DNA of 64,000 bases from Paenibacillus sp. XY044 (GTDB taxonomy: Bacteria; Bacillota; Bacilli; Paenibacillales; Paenibacillaceae), in the NCBI RefSeq assembly GCF_002257645.1, contig NZ_NQMO01000008.1, positions 124,001-188,000 of the forward strand, written 5' to 3'. Under the pieces are notes generated by a model that had not been told where the DNA came from, made no database searches, and was given only the letters and a program-made list of their open reading frames with translations. Position numbers and translations under genes: made by a program. Within the stretch, counting starts at the first letter, position 1; the number at the start of each line of letters is the position of its first letter. Shown in pieces: positions 1 to 8,103 of the stretch.

Positions 1-2
1 AA

Positions 3-686
3 AAAAACCATATACTCCTAGAAGAAGATGGGAAAATCGCCTACATGAAGGAAGTCCTGCCCATCATCGCGGTGCTGCCTTCTTCGACCGAACGGGAAGT
101 ATATTTAAGGGAATTATCTTCAGAATTGCAGCTTTCCTTTGAGAGCTTGAAGCAGGATTGCAATGAGATTCGGCAGTCGATGCAAAAAAACATGCCGGAT
201 GGGGATAATAACGACAAAAGGTGGAATAATGGTAGGCATAAAAAAGGGCATGTTCCCGCCCCGACATTACTGCCGGCATATCATACCGGAGAACGTCGCC
301 TTTTAGCCATGATGCTGCAGGATGCCGAGGCTGCCCGCTACGTGGAAGAACGGCTTGGGGACGCGTTTAACATTGATGATCATGCAGCGATTGCTGCTTA
401 TCTATATGCCTATTATGCACAGGGCAAATCACCGGATATCAGCCGGTTTATGTCATCGCTCCACGACGATCGCCTCGAGAAAACCGTCAGTTCCATCTCC
501 ATGATGGATATGCCGCGGGAGTGGAGCGTGCAAGAGCTGGATGATTGCATTCGGGAGGTACAAAAAGTCCCGCAACAACGGAAAATAGAGCAGAAGAAAG
601 AAGAAATGATATCTGCCGAACGGTCCGGAGACTTTTTGCGTGCTGCACAAATTGCAAGTGAGATTATAGCCCTAGAGAGACAGTAA
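3..686 (+). CDS. dnaG: DNA primase, C-terminal part (cut by window start)
   Basis: The reading frame is open from base 3 and ends at 686, so only the last ~228 residues are present. This part carries no catalytic TOPRIM or zinc-finger motif. It corresponds to the region joining the polymerase core to the helicase-binding domain, including a helical segment beginning at RLLAMMLQD that in primases contacts DnaB/DnaC helicase. It lies 41 bp upstream of sigA, the conserved dnaG-sigA arrangement of Bacilli, which is the main support for the name. DnaG makes RNA primers at the replication fork. The C-terminal domain diverges strongly between species, so the identification is partly contextual. Confidence 0.85.
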   Translation, partial: KNHILLEEDGKIAYMKEVLPIIAVLPSSTEREVYLRELSSELQLSFESLKQDCNEIRQSMQKNMPDGDNNDKRWNNGRHKKGHVPAPTLLPAYHTGERRLLAMMLQDAEAARYVEERLGDAFNIDDHAAIAAYLYAYYAQGKSPDISRFMSSLHDDRLEKTVSSISMMDMPREWSVQELDDCIREVQKVPQQRKIEQKKEEMISAERSGDFLRAAQIASEIIALERQ

Positions 687-727
687 TCGTTGGCTTCGAT
701 GGTTTCTAGGGAGGAGGGAGTCGAAAT

Positions 728-1861
728 ATGGCGAATGATCAGCATACTGAACTAGAGACAGAATTTACGCTTGATCAGGTTAAGGATCAGCTGATTGAGC
801 AGGGTAAAAAGAGATCGTCACTGAATTACAAAGATATTATGGAAAAACTATCGCCGTTCGACCAAGACCCTGAACAGATGGATGAGTTCTATGAGCATCT
901 GGGCGATTTGGGTATTGAAGTGGTCAATGAGAATGACGAGGAAGTCAGCAATATGCGTCAAGGCGACGACCATGAAGGAAACGATAACGATGACTTTAAT
1001 TTTGACGATGATCTGTCTTTGCCGCCGGGCATTAAGATCAACGACCCTGTACGGATGTATCTTAAGGAAATCGGCCGTGTGCCCCTCTTGTCCGCTGACG
1101 ATGAGGTGGAACTGGCCAAACGGATCATGAACGGGGACGAGGAAGCGAAGCGGCGGCTGGCCGAAGCGAACCTGCGTCTCGTCGTCAGTATCGCCAAGCG
1201 GTACGTCGGCCGCGGCATGCTCTTCCTTGATTTGATTCAGGAAGGCAACATGGGTCTGATCAAGGCGGTTGAGAAATTTGACCATAACAAAGGTTTCAAA
1301 TTCAGTACGTATGCCACTTGGTGGATTCGCCAGGCCATTACGCGTGCAATCGCTGACCAAGCAAGAACAATCCGGATTCCGGTTCATATGGTGGAAACGA
1401 TCAACAAGCTGATCCGGGTATCCCGTCAGCTGCTGCAGGAATTGGGGCGCGAACCAACACCGGAGGAAATTGCGGCCGAGATGGAACTCAGTGTGGAGAA
1501 GGTCCGGGAAATCATGAAGATTGCCCAGGAGCCGGTGTCGCTTGAGACGCCGATCGGGGAAGAGGATGATTCCCACCTGGGAGATTTTATCGAGGATCAG
1601 GAGGCGCTTGCTCCTGCGGATGCGGCGGCCTATGAGCTGCTGAAGGAACAACTGGAAGACGTGCTCGATACGCTGACCGAACGTGAGGAGAATGTGCTCC
1701 GGCTGCGTTTTGGTCTGGATGACGGCCGGACTCGGACGCTCGAGGAAGTAGGCAAAGTGTTTGGCGTTACCCGTGAACGGATTCGCCAAATCGAAGCCAA
1801 AGCGCTCCGGAAGCTTCGCCATCCGAGCCGCAGCAAACGGCTGAAGGATTTTCTCGAATAA
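728..1861 (+). CDS. sigA: RNA polymerase primary sigma factor SigA (RpoD)
   Basis: Primary sigma-70 factor of 377 residues, close to the length of B. subtilis SigA. The N-terminal region 1.1 is short and acidic (residues ~1-95). Region 1.2 begins near DPVRMYLKEIG. Region 2 holds the core-binding and -10 recognition segment (DLIQEGNMGLIKAVEKF, then YATWWIRQAI). Region 4.2 contains the -35-binding helix-turn-helix (VTRERIRQIEAKALRKLR). The ATG follows a GGGAGGAGGGAG ribosome binding site. The gene is probably cotranscribed with dnaG and is followed by a strong terminator at 1875. It directs housekeeping transcription. Confidence 0.98.
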   Translation: MANDQHTELETEFTLDQVKDQLIEQGKKRSSLNYKDIMEKLSPFDQDPEQMDEFYEHLGDLGIEVVNENDEEVSNMRQGDDHEGNDNDDFNFDDDLSLPPGIKINDPVRMYLKEIGRVPLLSADDEVELAKRIMNGDEEAKRRLAEANLRLVVSIAKRYVGRGMLFLDLIQEGNMGLIKAVEKFDHNKGFKFSTYATWWIRQAITRAIADQARTIRIPVHMVETINKLIRVSRQLLQELGREPTPEEIAAEMELSVEKVREIMKIAQEPVSLETPIGEEDDSHLGDFIEDQEALAPADAAAYELLKEQLEDVLDTLTEREENVLRLRFGLDDGRTRTLEEVGKVFGVTRERIRQIEAKALRKLRHPSRSKRLKDFLE

Positions 1862-1874
1862 ACGAAACCAACTT

Positions 1875-1912
1875 GGACCTTCTGCGGCATGCCGTCAGCG
1901 AGGTCCTTTTTT
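1875..1912 (+). terminator. Rho-independent terminator after sigA
   Basis: GGACCT (1875-1880) pairs with AGGTCC (1901-1906). The interior folds further through CGGC/GCCG, and a run of T residues follows. It closes the dnaG-sigA operon. The ~250 bp from here to 2163 contain no gene I can support. Confidence 0.85.
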
Positions 1913-2163
1913 ATTACTATATATCCGTAAGCTTCAGCGTGAAGCTTGTAAGTTCTGTTTTCTTTTAGAATTATTTCCTTAATTTGTTTTTATTTTAGCG
2001 CTTTTATCGAGCCAATGCAAATGATCTGGGCATTTGCCCAAAGATTGGAATCGGTTCGAAGGTTAAAGAGGTCCCGCTTCTGCGGCTGCTGATTTGCAGA
2101 GAGGCCCTGCCGTTTGGTAGGGTAATGGAAGGGTAAAAAATAAGCGATGGTGACGGTGGACAT

Positions 2164-2940
2164 ATGAAATTATCAAGAAGATTACAGCTCATTATGGAGC
2201 AGATTCCCCCTGGAAGCCGGCTCGCGGACATTGGCTCGGATCACGCGCTGCTGCCGGTAGCTGCCGTCCAGGCCGGCCTGGTGGTAAAGGCCGTAGCGGG
2301 AGAAGTTAACCAGGGTCCGCTTCAAGCGGCGGCCAAGCAGGTGGCTGAAGCCGGACGTGGCGATGACATTTCGGTCCGGCTGGGAGACGGGCTGGCGGTC
2401 ATCTCGCCAGGGGAAGTGGATGTCATTACAATCGCTGGCATGGGTGGAAGCCTGATCGCGAGCATTTTGAATGAAGGTCAAGACAAACTGTCCGAGGTGA
2501 AGCGGCTCATCTTGCAGCCGAACGTCGGAGAGGATTTGCTGCGCCGGTGGCTGATCGATCATGCCTGGGTGCTGGTGTCCGAGCTGATTATCGAGGAAGA
2601 CGGCAAAATTTATGAGATTTTGACAGCAGTACCGGAGAATTCATCTCCTGTCCGGTCGAATGAGGAATTGTACCTGGAACGGACATGGCAAACGGGAGAA
2701 GCTGGTGACGTCGTGTCCTTATCCAAGGATCTTCTAATCCGTATGGGACCTTGGCTGCTTGAGCAGCCGAGTGAAGTGTTTATTGCCAAATGGGAGGGCG
2801 AACTGGCGAAGATGGAAGGAATTTTGAAGTCCGTTTCGTCCTCCCAGCTGGCTTCCGCTGAAGCCAAAGCCAGAGAACTGAATGAAGAAATGAAACAAAT
2901 TAGGGAGGTGCTTGCATGTTTGCAAAAGGACAAACGGTAA
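2164..2940 (+). CDS. trmK: tRNA (adenine-22-N1)-methyltransferase TrmK
   Basis: 258 residues, of the TrmK/YqfN family, which methylates N1 of A22 in bacterial tRNAs using S-adenosylmethionine. The SAM-binding motif I is seen as LADIGSDHALLP (residues 20-31), followed by the family motif AGMGG (91-95). The C-terminal ~60 residues are rich in charged residues and look coiled-coil, as in the family. As in B. subtilis, it stands downstream of sigA and immediately before a Nif3-like gene, overlapping it by 25 bp, so the two are very likely cotranscribed. The ribosome binding site is weak (GGTGGA). Confidence 0.93.
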   Translation: MKLSRRLQLIMEQIPPGSRLADIGSDHALLPVAAVQAGLVVKAVAGEVNQGPLQAAAKQVAEAGRGDDISVRLGDGLAVISPGEVDVITIAGMGGSLIASILNEGQDKLSEVKRLILQPNVGEDLLRRWLIDHAWVLVSELIIEEDGKIYEILTAVPENSSPVRSNEELYLERTWQTGEAGDVVSLSKDLLIRMGPWLLEQPSEVFIAKWEGELAKMEGILKSVSSSQLASAEAKARELNEEMKQIREVLACLQKDKR

Positions 2941-4031
2941 TTCAATATATGGAGCAGCTCGCTCCCAAGCATTTGGCGGTACCGGACGACCGGATCGGGC
3001 TGCAGCTCGGCAGCCTCCAGAAGGAGGTCCGGAGCGTGCTGGTCGCGCTTGACGTCAATGACGAGGTGGTCGAGGAGGCGATAGCGATGAACGCCGATTT
3101 GATTGTGGCGCATCACGCCATCATTTTCCGGCCGCTCAAGCAGCTCCAGACGGACACTCCGATGGGGAAAATCTACGAGAAGCTGATCAAGCATGGCATC
3201 GCCGTCTATATTAGCCACACCAATCTCGATATTGCCGAGGGAGGAATGAACGACTGGATGGCCGAGGCGATTGGCATAACAGGCGGGGTGCCGCTGGATG
3301 AGGTAGATGCCGAGAAGCTGTTCAAGTTGGTCGTGTTTGTTCCGTCTACGCATGAGGAGAAGGTCCGGAACGCCATGCTGGACGCAGGAGCGGGGGCGAT
3401 CGGAAACTACAGCCACTGCAGCTTTAACGTGCAGGGCACGGGTACCTTTTTGCCGCAGGAAGGAACGGAACCTTATATCGGCAAGTCCGGGAAGCTGGAG
3501 CACGTGGAAGAGGTCCGGATCGAGACCATCCTCCCCCAAGGAATCCGTAATAAGGTCGTTCAGGCGATGATCAAGGCGCATCCTTACGAAGAAGTAGCTT
3601 ACGATCTTTATCCGCTTGACCTGAAAGGACGCAGCTACGGGCTTGGCCGGGTGGGCAAGCTTCAGGAGCCGATGACGCTGGCACAATTCGTCGACGTGGT
3701 CAAGGAGAAGCTGGATGTGCCGCATGTCCGGGTTGTGGGCGATCTGGACCGCAAGATCGGCAAGGCGGCCGTTCTTGGCGGATCGGGCAGCCGCTACGTT
3801 AATTCCGCGATATTCCGTGGGGCTGATGTGCTCGTGACCGGAGACATCGATTATCATACCGCGCAGGATGCGCTGATGGCCGGGATCGCTGTGATCGATC
3901 CGGGTCACAATGCCGAGAAAATCATGAAGGCCAAAACGGCGGAATGGCTGCAGGCCAAACTGTCGGACAGCCGCTATGACACGAAAGTCGCAGCGTCTAA
4001 AGTCAACACCGAGCCGTTCCGTTTTATGTAA
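2916..4031 (+). CDS. Nif3-like dinuclear metal centre protein (YqfO type)
   Basis: 371 residues: a Nif3/NGG1p-interacting-factor-like protein with the long Bacillus-type architecture, two Nif3 halves separated by a CutA/PII-like insert (about residues 130-230). Metal ligands visible are the VAHH pair (H66-H67), SHTNLD (H101, D105) and the C-terminal DPGHNAEK. The family binds two metal ions. A GTP cyclohydrolase-type function has been proposed but is not settled, so I give no enzymatic role. The ATG at 2916 has a strong GGGAGGTG site 5 nt upstream and lies inside the end of trmK, which implies translational coupling. Confidence 0.9.
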   Translation: MFAKGQTVIQYMEQLAPKHLAVPDDRIGLQLGSLQKEVRSVLVALDVNDEVVEEAIAMNADLIVAHHAIIFRPLKQLQTDTPMGKIYEKLIKHGIAVYISHTNLDIAEGGMNDWMAEAIGITGGVPLDEVDAEKLFKLVVFVPSTHEEKVRNAMLDAGAGAIGNYSHCSFNVQGTGTFLPQEGTEPYIGKSGKLEHVEEVRIETILPQGIRNKVVQAMIKAHPYEEVAYDLYPLDLKGRSYGLGRVGKLQEPMTLAQFVDVVKEKLDVPHVRVVGDLDRKIGKAAVLGGSGSRYVNSAIFRGADVLVTGDIDYHTAQDALMAGIAVIDPGHNAEKIMKAKTAEWLQAKLSDSRYDTKVAASKVNTEPFRFM

Positions 4032-4068
4032 AAATGGAGATTTTCGTTAAATTATTAGGCATTTGCCA

Positions 4069-4097
4069 TTGTGTCCGGCGCAGATTCCCTGTATAAT
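4069..4097 (+). promoter_or_regulatory. SigA-type promoter of rnpB
   Basis: -35 TTGTGT (4069-4074), 17-nt spacer, perfect -10 TATAAT (4092-4097). Predicted transcription start is near 4104, just ahead of the P1 helix of the RNase P RNA. Confidence 0.75.
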
Positions 4098-4111
4098 ATT
4101 TTTTGTTGTCC

Positions 4112-4522
4112 GGAAAGTTTGACAGACAATCGCTGGCGGCGCGTAAGGCGCCGCGAGAGGAAAGTCCGGGCTCCATAGGGCAGGGTGCTGGATAACGTCC
4201 AGTCAGCGCGAGTTGAAGGATAGTGCCACAGAAATGGACCGCCGATGGCTGCTGCATGCAGCGGCACAGGCAAGGATGGAACCGAGGTGTAAGAGACCCC
4301 GAGGAGCGTTGGTGACTTCGTTCCTGGTAAACCCCACCTGGAGCAAGACCTAATGGAACGCAGCTTCCCTGAGAAGCAGCCTTTGCCCGAGGCGCGTTTG
4401 GGTTGGTCGCTGGAGCCAATCAGTAATGGTTGGCCTAGATAGATGATTGTCGCTCATCCGTGGGAGGGTAGTTCCCGTATGAACCACGACGAGCACAGAA
4501 CCCGGCTTACGTAAAACTTTCC
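4112..4522 (+). ncRNA. rnpB: RNase P RNA, class A (E. coli-like) form
   Basis: Catalytic RNA of ribonuclease P, which removes 5' leaders from pre-tRNAs. Ends are set by the P1 helix: GGAAAGTTT (4112-4120) pairs perfectly with AAACTTTCC (4514-4522). The core shows AGAGGAAAGTCCGGGCTCC and CATAGGGCAGGGTGC, then AGTGCCACAGAAA, GGTAAACCCCACCTGGAGCA, CCTAGATAGATGATTG and ACAGAACCCGGCTTAC. CGGGCTCCATAGGGCAGGGT and the GGAGCAAG segment match class A RNAs such as that of E. coli, not the class B form of B. subtilis. An extra hairpin lies between GATGATTG and ACAGAACCC. A promoter precedes it and a terminator follows. Confidence 0.96.
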
Positions 4523-4559
4523 TAACTGCCAACAGTTCTTATTAGGATGATGTAATCAA

Positions 4560-4596
4560 GGCGGTATCCCGTAATTTTACGGGATACCGCCTTTTT
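4560..4596 (+). terminator. Terminator after rnpB
   Basis: A 15-bp perfect stem, GGCGGTATCCCGTAA (4560-4574) with its complement (4577-4591), has a 2-nt loop and is followed by TTTTT. Confidence 0.9.
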
Positions 4597-4719
4597 GCTG
4601 CTTGGGCTCGGGCCAAGCCTGTTTTAGACGTATACCTTTTAGCTAAGGACAAACGTACAATCCCGATTGGGATCTCCATAATAGACTATATTAAATTTAT
4701 GAAGGGAGATGCTTATCGA

Positions 4720-4974
4720 ATGAGCCATTGCTTTAATTGTCCTCCTGCAGATCCGGTTTTCACTGATCCGACCGTGGTGTACCAAGACTATTACTATCCG
4801 CAGGTCGTTCCGATTGTCCACACGGTTGAAATCGTAAAAAGACATCACTGTGTCCCCGTTCCTAAACACTGCTATAACTATGTCGTTCGCGACGAAGCCA
4901 TTGTAGGTACAGTTTCCGCTTACAGAGGTTCGAGACGCGCCGCCCGCACGTCGCGAGCCAAACGCACGCGGTAA
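4720..4974 (+). CDS. CotD-family spore coat protein
   Basis: 84 residues, rich in His, Tyr, Val and Cys, with the CotD-like core FTDPTVVYQDYYYPQVVPIVH followed by KRHHCVPVPKHCYNY. The C-terminus is very basic (RRAARTSRAKRTR). The start at 4720 is chosen because GAAGGGAG (4701-4708) lies 11 nt upstream; an upstream ATG at 4699 would sit on that site. Proteins of this family are inner-coat components made in the mother cell late in sporulation. I did not find a convincing sigma-K promoter. A terminator shared with the convergent protease gene follows. Confidence 0.75.
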   Translation: MSHCFNCPPADPVFTDPTVVYQDYYYPQVVPIVHTVEIVKRHHCVPVPKHCYNYVVRDEAIVGTVSAYRGSRRAARTSRAKRTR

Positions 4975-4987
4975 CTTGTATTCCTCT

Positions 4988-5028
4988 AAAAAAGGCAATC
5001 CGCCAATTTCAGAGCGGATTGCCTTTTT
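4988..5028. terminator. Bidirectional terminator between cotD-like and protease genes
   Basis: The AAGGCAATCCGC and GCGGATTGCCTT arms are flanked by A-run and T-run, so the hairpin can serve both convergent genes. Confidence 0.88.
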
Positions 5029-5038
5029 CTAATGGAAC

Positions 5039-6934
5039 TTATTTGGTCTTCACGCTTTCGCTGCCCATGATCGAGTTCATCTGGTTCTGTACATGCTGCG
5101 GCCACAGCTGAAGCGGTGAATTGCCGCCCCCGGCTGTTTGCAACGCCTTGTAAATATCGATTTGACCGTTGCCGTAATATTTGTCATGTCCTTTCGGCCC
5201 GAGGTCAATCGTGCTTTTGCACATAATGTCCATCACTTGTTTATTGGTCAAGTCCGGATTTCGCGAGCGGATCAGTGCGGCCATGGCGGCGACGTGCGGA
5301 CTGGCCATCGAAGTCCCGGACAGGGCGGCGTACTGGTTGCCTGGATAGGTGCTGGCAATGCTCGTCCCAGGTGCGGCCACATCGATATAATCCCCGAAAT
5401 TGGAATAGGAGGCTTTCTTCATGTTTGCATCGGTCGCAGCGACGGCGAGAACTTCGGGATAGGCCGCCGGGAAGCCTGGTCGCTCGGTGTTGTCGTTTCC
5501 TGCCGCGGAAACCAGCACGACGTCCTTATCATACGCGTATCTCACCGCGTCGTGGAGGAACTGGGAATCAGCGTAGTTGCCCAAGCTCAGATTAATGACT
5601 TTGGCACCATGATCCGCAGCCCAGATGATGCCTTCCGACACCGAATAGGTCGTACCCGATCCCGATTTATCAAGCGCCTTCACCGGTAACATCTTATTGT
5701 ACCAACTGATGCCCGCCACACCTTCATTATTGTTGACGACGGCCCCGATGATGCCGGCCACATGCGTTCCGTGACCCACATCGTCCAGCGGATCGCTACC
5801 GGGATCCACAACGTTGTATCCGGTCAGCAGCTGGCCTTGAAGATCCGGGTGGTTAATGTCCGCACCGGTGTCCACGATACCGACAATGACATCGTTGCTC
5901 CCCTTGGATAAATCCCAGCCCTGGTTCGTTTCGATCGCAGGCAAGTTCCACTGATACTTCGCAAACAGCAGGTCATTTGGAACGTTCGGAAGGCCGCCTG
6001 TTTCTGTAACGGTATCATTGGTTAAGTATAAATAATGCGGTTCTACATAATGTGGATTCCAGTGGTTCAGAAAATATACTTTCAGCTGGGTGTAATCCAT
6101 CGAGCTGGACCGAAAGACGTAAGCATAACCGAGCTTCCGGGAAGATTCCGCCTTGACGTCACCCTTAATCCGTTTCATATCTTCCGGGGACGGATCCTGA
6201 CGGAAGCGGACGACGATTTCGTTCTCGTAATAATGGCTGGCGTTTTCGTTATCGTGTCCGGTTTTAACCGTCAAATCGCGCAGGGTATCGGCGTGAACCG
6301 ATTCGACTTTAAATTTGCCCTCTTTCGGATAAGGGATCAGCCGCAGGTTTTTCTTCTGATGATTTTCCACGTCGAGCAGTATCTTTTGATTCATTAAGGC
6401 AATGACGCTTTGGCTGCTTTTGGCCGAAGGTTCGGCGATGACGAAATACTGCTTGCCGGCCATCTTGAAGGCAGGTGACTGGTACGCCTGGTGACTTTTC
6501 ACCTGCCGTTTGGCTGTGCTTAAATAGTGATCCAGCTTTTTCCGGTCCTGTGAGGTCCAAGAGTCATCCTTTTTGGCATATTGAAGCGGTTGGTCCAGCT
6601 TGGGGTCCTGCCACACCAGCATGGAAAAATGGTCATGGCTTTTTTGCAAATCGCGCACATAATCGTTAATCTGCTTCGGCTTTGCGCTGCTCAGATTGTT
6701 CAGCATGGCCGTCAGATGCTGCCTCGCATCCAGCCGGGTCAAATGATCGGTTGAAGCGATGTCCTGCGACATCATGCTTTTCTTTAAATGATGCTCCTGC
6801 TTTGGAGTCGGGACTGGCGGGGATTCAGATTCAGCCACCTGCTGCCGGCTGTCCGAGCGCGGGAGCAGCAGAAACAACGCGAGCACGCCGCAGACGGTCG
6901 CCGTACCGATGCCTACCCATTTTCCTTTCGACAT
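5039..6934 (-). CDS. Membrane-anchored subtilisin-like serine protease (S8)
   Basis: 631 residues. The N-terminus has a single hydrophobic segment (residues ~7-25) without a lipobox, so the protein is probably membrane-anchored or secreted. Residues ~50-210 match nothing I recognise. Residues ~238-305 (ENEIVVRFRQDPS to PHYLYLTND) resemble a fervidolysin-type N-terminal prodomain. The S8 catalytic domain follows, with Asp355 (IVDTGAD), His388 (GHGTHVAG), oxyanion Asn480 (SAAGN) and Ser542 (SGTSMASPH) all present, so an active protease is expected. The minus-strand ATG has AAGGAGG 8 nt upstream. It likely acts outside the cell; its substrate is unknown. Confidence 0.93.
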   Translation of the reverse strand: MSKGKWVGIGTATVCGVLALFLLLPRSDSRQQVAESESPPVPTPKQEHHLKKSMMSQDIASTDHLTRLDARQHLTAMLNNLSSAKPKQINDYVRDLQKSHDHFSMLVWQDPKLDQPLQYAKKDDSWTSQDRKKLDHYLSTAKRQVKSHQAYQSPAFKMAGKQYFVIAEPSAKSSQSVIALMNQKILLDVENHQKKNLRLIPYPKEGKFKVESVHADTLRDLTVKTGHDNENASHYYENEIVVRFRQDPSPEDMKRIKGDVKAESSRKLGYAYVFRSSSMDYTQLKVYFLNHWNPHYVEPHYLYLTNDTVTETGGLPNVPNDLLFAKYQWNLPAIETNQGWDLSKGSNDVIVGIVDTGADINHPDLQGQLLTGYNVVDPGSDPLDDVGHGTHVAGIIGAVVNNNEGVAGISWYNKMLPVKALDKSGSGTTYSVSEGIIWAADHGAKVINLSLGNYADSQFLHDAVRYAYDKDVVLVSAAGNDNTERPGFPAAYPEVLAVAATDANMKKASYSNFGDYIDVAAPGTSIASTYPGNQYAALSGTSMASPHVAAMAALIRSRNPDLTNKQVMDIMCKSTIDLGPKGHDKYYGNGQIDIYKALQTAGGGNSPLQLWPQHVQNQMNSIMGSESVKTK

Positions 6935-7183
6935 AAAAAGTACCTCCTTGAGAATGATAAGTACCTTTAGCGTGAGAAAAGGGAAGCTATTTTATACCCC
7001 AGCAGCTAACTCAGGCAAAAACCTGCTCAATTCGTCCAAAACGTGACCAGAAAGGGATACCGTTCCAGTTTGTTTTATGTTAGGATAGTACATGAAAATT
7101 GATGCTTGCTTCAAACGATGGTGATGAAATTTCGGATCCTCTCCGGGACCGAAAGGAACAAATTAAGGGGGAGCTAATTAGCT

Positions 7184-7690
7184 ATGTCAGCAGGTAATGT
7201 TCAAAAATTGTGTGAAACCACGAAAGAGAAGCTGAAATCCGCAATCGAGAAACTGGAACAATTCCTCAACGAGAATTCGATTCCGCAGCTTGCACCAGAC
7301 AGTAATGAGGAAACGCTGCAATTTTACAAAGGATTTTTGTCGGATCTGCGGCATCTTCTGGTCTTCTCCGAAGTATCAGCCGAGAAACTGGGAATTGCAT
7401 TGCGCCGTGCCAATTTTGACACTGATTTTGCTGAAAAAGCTCTCTATAATGTGTATCATCATTGCGTCAACAATTTCTTTTATCCGAAAAACGAAAGTTA
7501 TTCCGAAGATGGCCGTTACGCTTATACGGGCCAGGATGCCATCCGTTTCCGGGTTAAACCGGTTCGCCCTGTAAGAGACATTATTTTGGATATCACCAAG
7601 GTATATGAAGACCTTAGAGACGACCTGACTTACTACGAAAGCGATTATTTGACAGAGCGCCGGATGCACAATCAGCGTTCGCACGCTTAA
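7184..7690 (+). CDS. YpuI/DUF3907-like protein of unknown function
   Basis: 168 residues, soluble and mostly helical, with no signal peptide or membrane segment. The overall pattern (helical N-terminus, YNVYHHCVNNFFYPKNE, YTGQDAIRFR and a C-terminal EDLRDDLTYYESDY) looks like the DUF3907 family, which contains B. subtilis YpuI. No catalytic motif is evident and the function is unknown. The ATG follows AAGGGGGAG. It is monocistronic: the protease diverges upstream and a terminator follows at 7711. The 249 bp upstream hold no other gene. Confidence 0.75.
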   Translation: MSAGNVQKLCETTKEKLKSAIEKLEQFLNENSIPQLAPDSNEETLQFYKGFLSDLRHLLVFSEVSAEKLGIALRRANFDTDFAEKALYNVYHHCVNNFFYPKNESYSEDGRYAYTGQDAIRFRVKPVRPVRDIILDITKVYEDLRDDLTYYESDYLTERRMHNQRSHA

Positions 7691-7710
7691 CCTTATAACG
7701 ATTCAAACCA

Positions 7711-7739
7711 AAGATGCCTGATGATGGCATCTTTTTTTA
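7711..7739 (+). terminator. Terminator after ypuI-like gene
   Basis: AAGATGCC (7711-7718) pairs with GGCATCTT (7726-7733), followed by a T-run. Confidence 0.85.
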
Positions 7740-7827
7740 TTTTCCTCACCGTGTCCATCAACTGACAAGAAGCCGCAGGGATATGCCGATATGGAGCAGG
7801 GGAGAATGAAGTTTGAGGTGATAAAAA

Positions 7828-8046
7828 ATGAAGGATCCAAGAACCTATGTAAAGTGCAGCGTCAGCAACTGCTCCTACTGGGGAGAAGAGAACGTATGCA
7901 AAGCCGAGCAAATCCTGATCGAAATCGACAAGCACGCCTCCGCCAAGTACAGCGAGGAGTACGGAAGCGAGCTTGGAGAGCACAAGGACCGGGCGGAAAG
8001 CTCTTCGGCCACCTGCTGTCTGACCTTCAAACCCAAAACTTCCTAA
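7828..8046 (+). CDS. DUF1540 small cysteine-rich protein
   Basis: 72 residues with the DUF1540 pattern: VKCSVSNCSYWGEENVCKAEQI near the N-terminus and a paired Cys (ATCCLTF) near the C-terminus. The spaced cysteines suggest metal binding, but no function is established for the family. The start has the weak site GGTGAT upstream. It stands alone between two terminator-bounded genes and ends 57 bp before the next start. Confidence 0.82.
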   Translation: MKDPRTYVKCSVSNCSYWGEENVCKAEQILIEIDKHASAKYSEEYGSELGEHKDRAESSSATCCLTFKPKTS

Positions 8047-8103
8047 CTCAAGCGTCCGCATCCAATTTGCACTTATCCATCTGTCATGAGGAGGCTTCTA
8101 ATC

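Noticed and set aside
848..1822. Long open frame on the minus strand opposite sigA
   Set aside because: It is a mirror frame of a conserved gene, with no ribosome binding site and a composition driven by the opposite strand. Similar mirrors occur opposite the Nif3-like, oppA, ahcY and murE genes (2610-3908, 26366-27883, 33872-35068, 41642-43027) and were rejected for the same reason.
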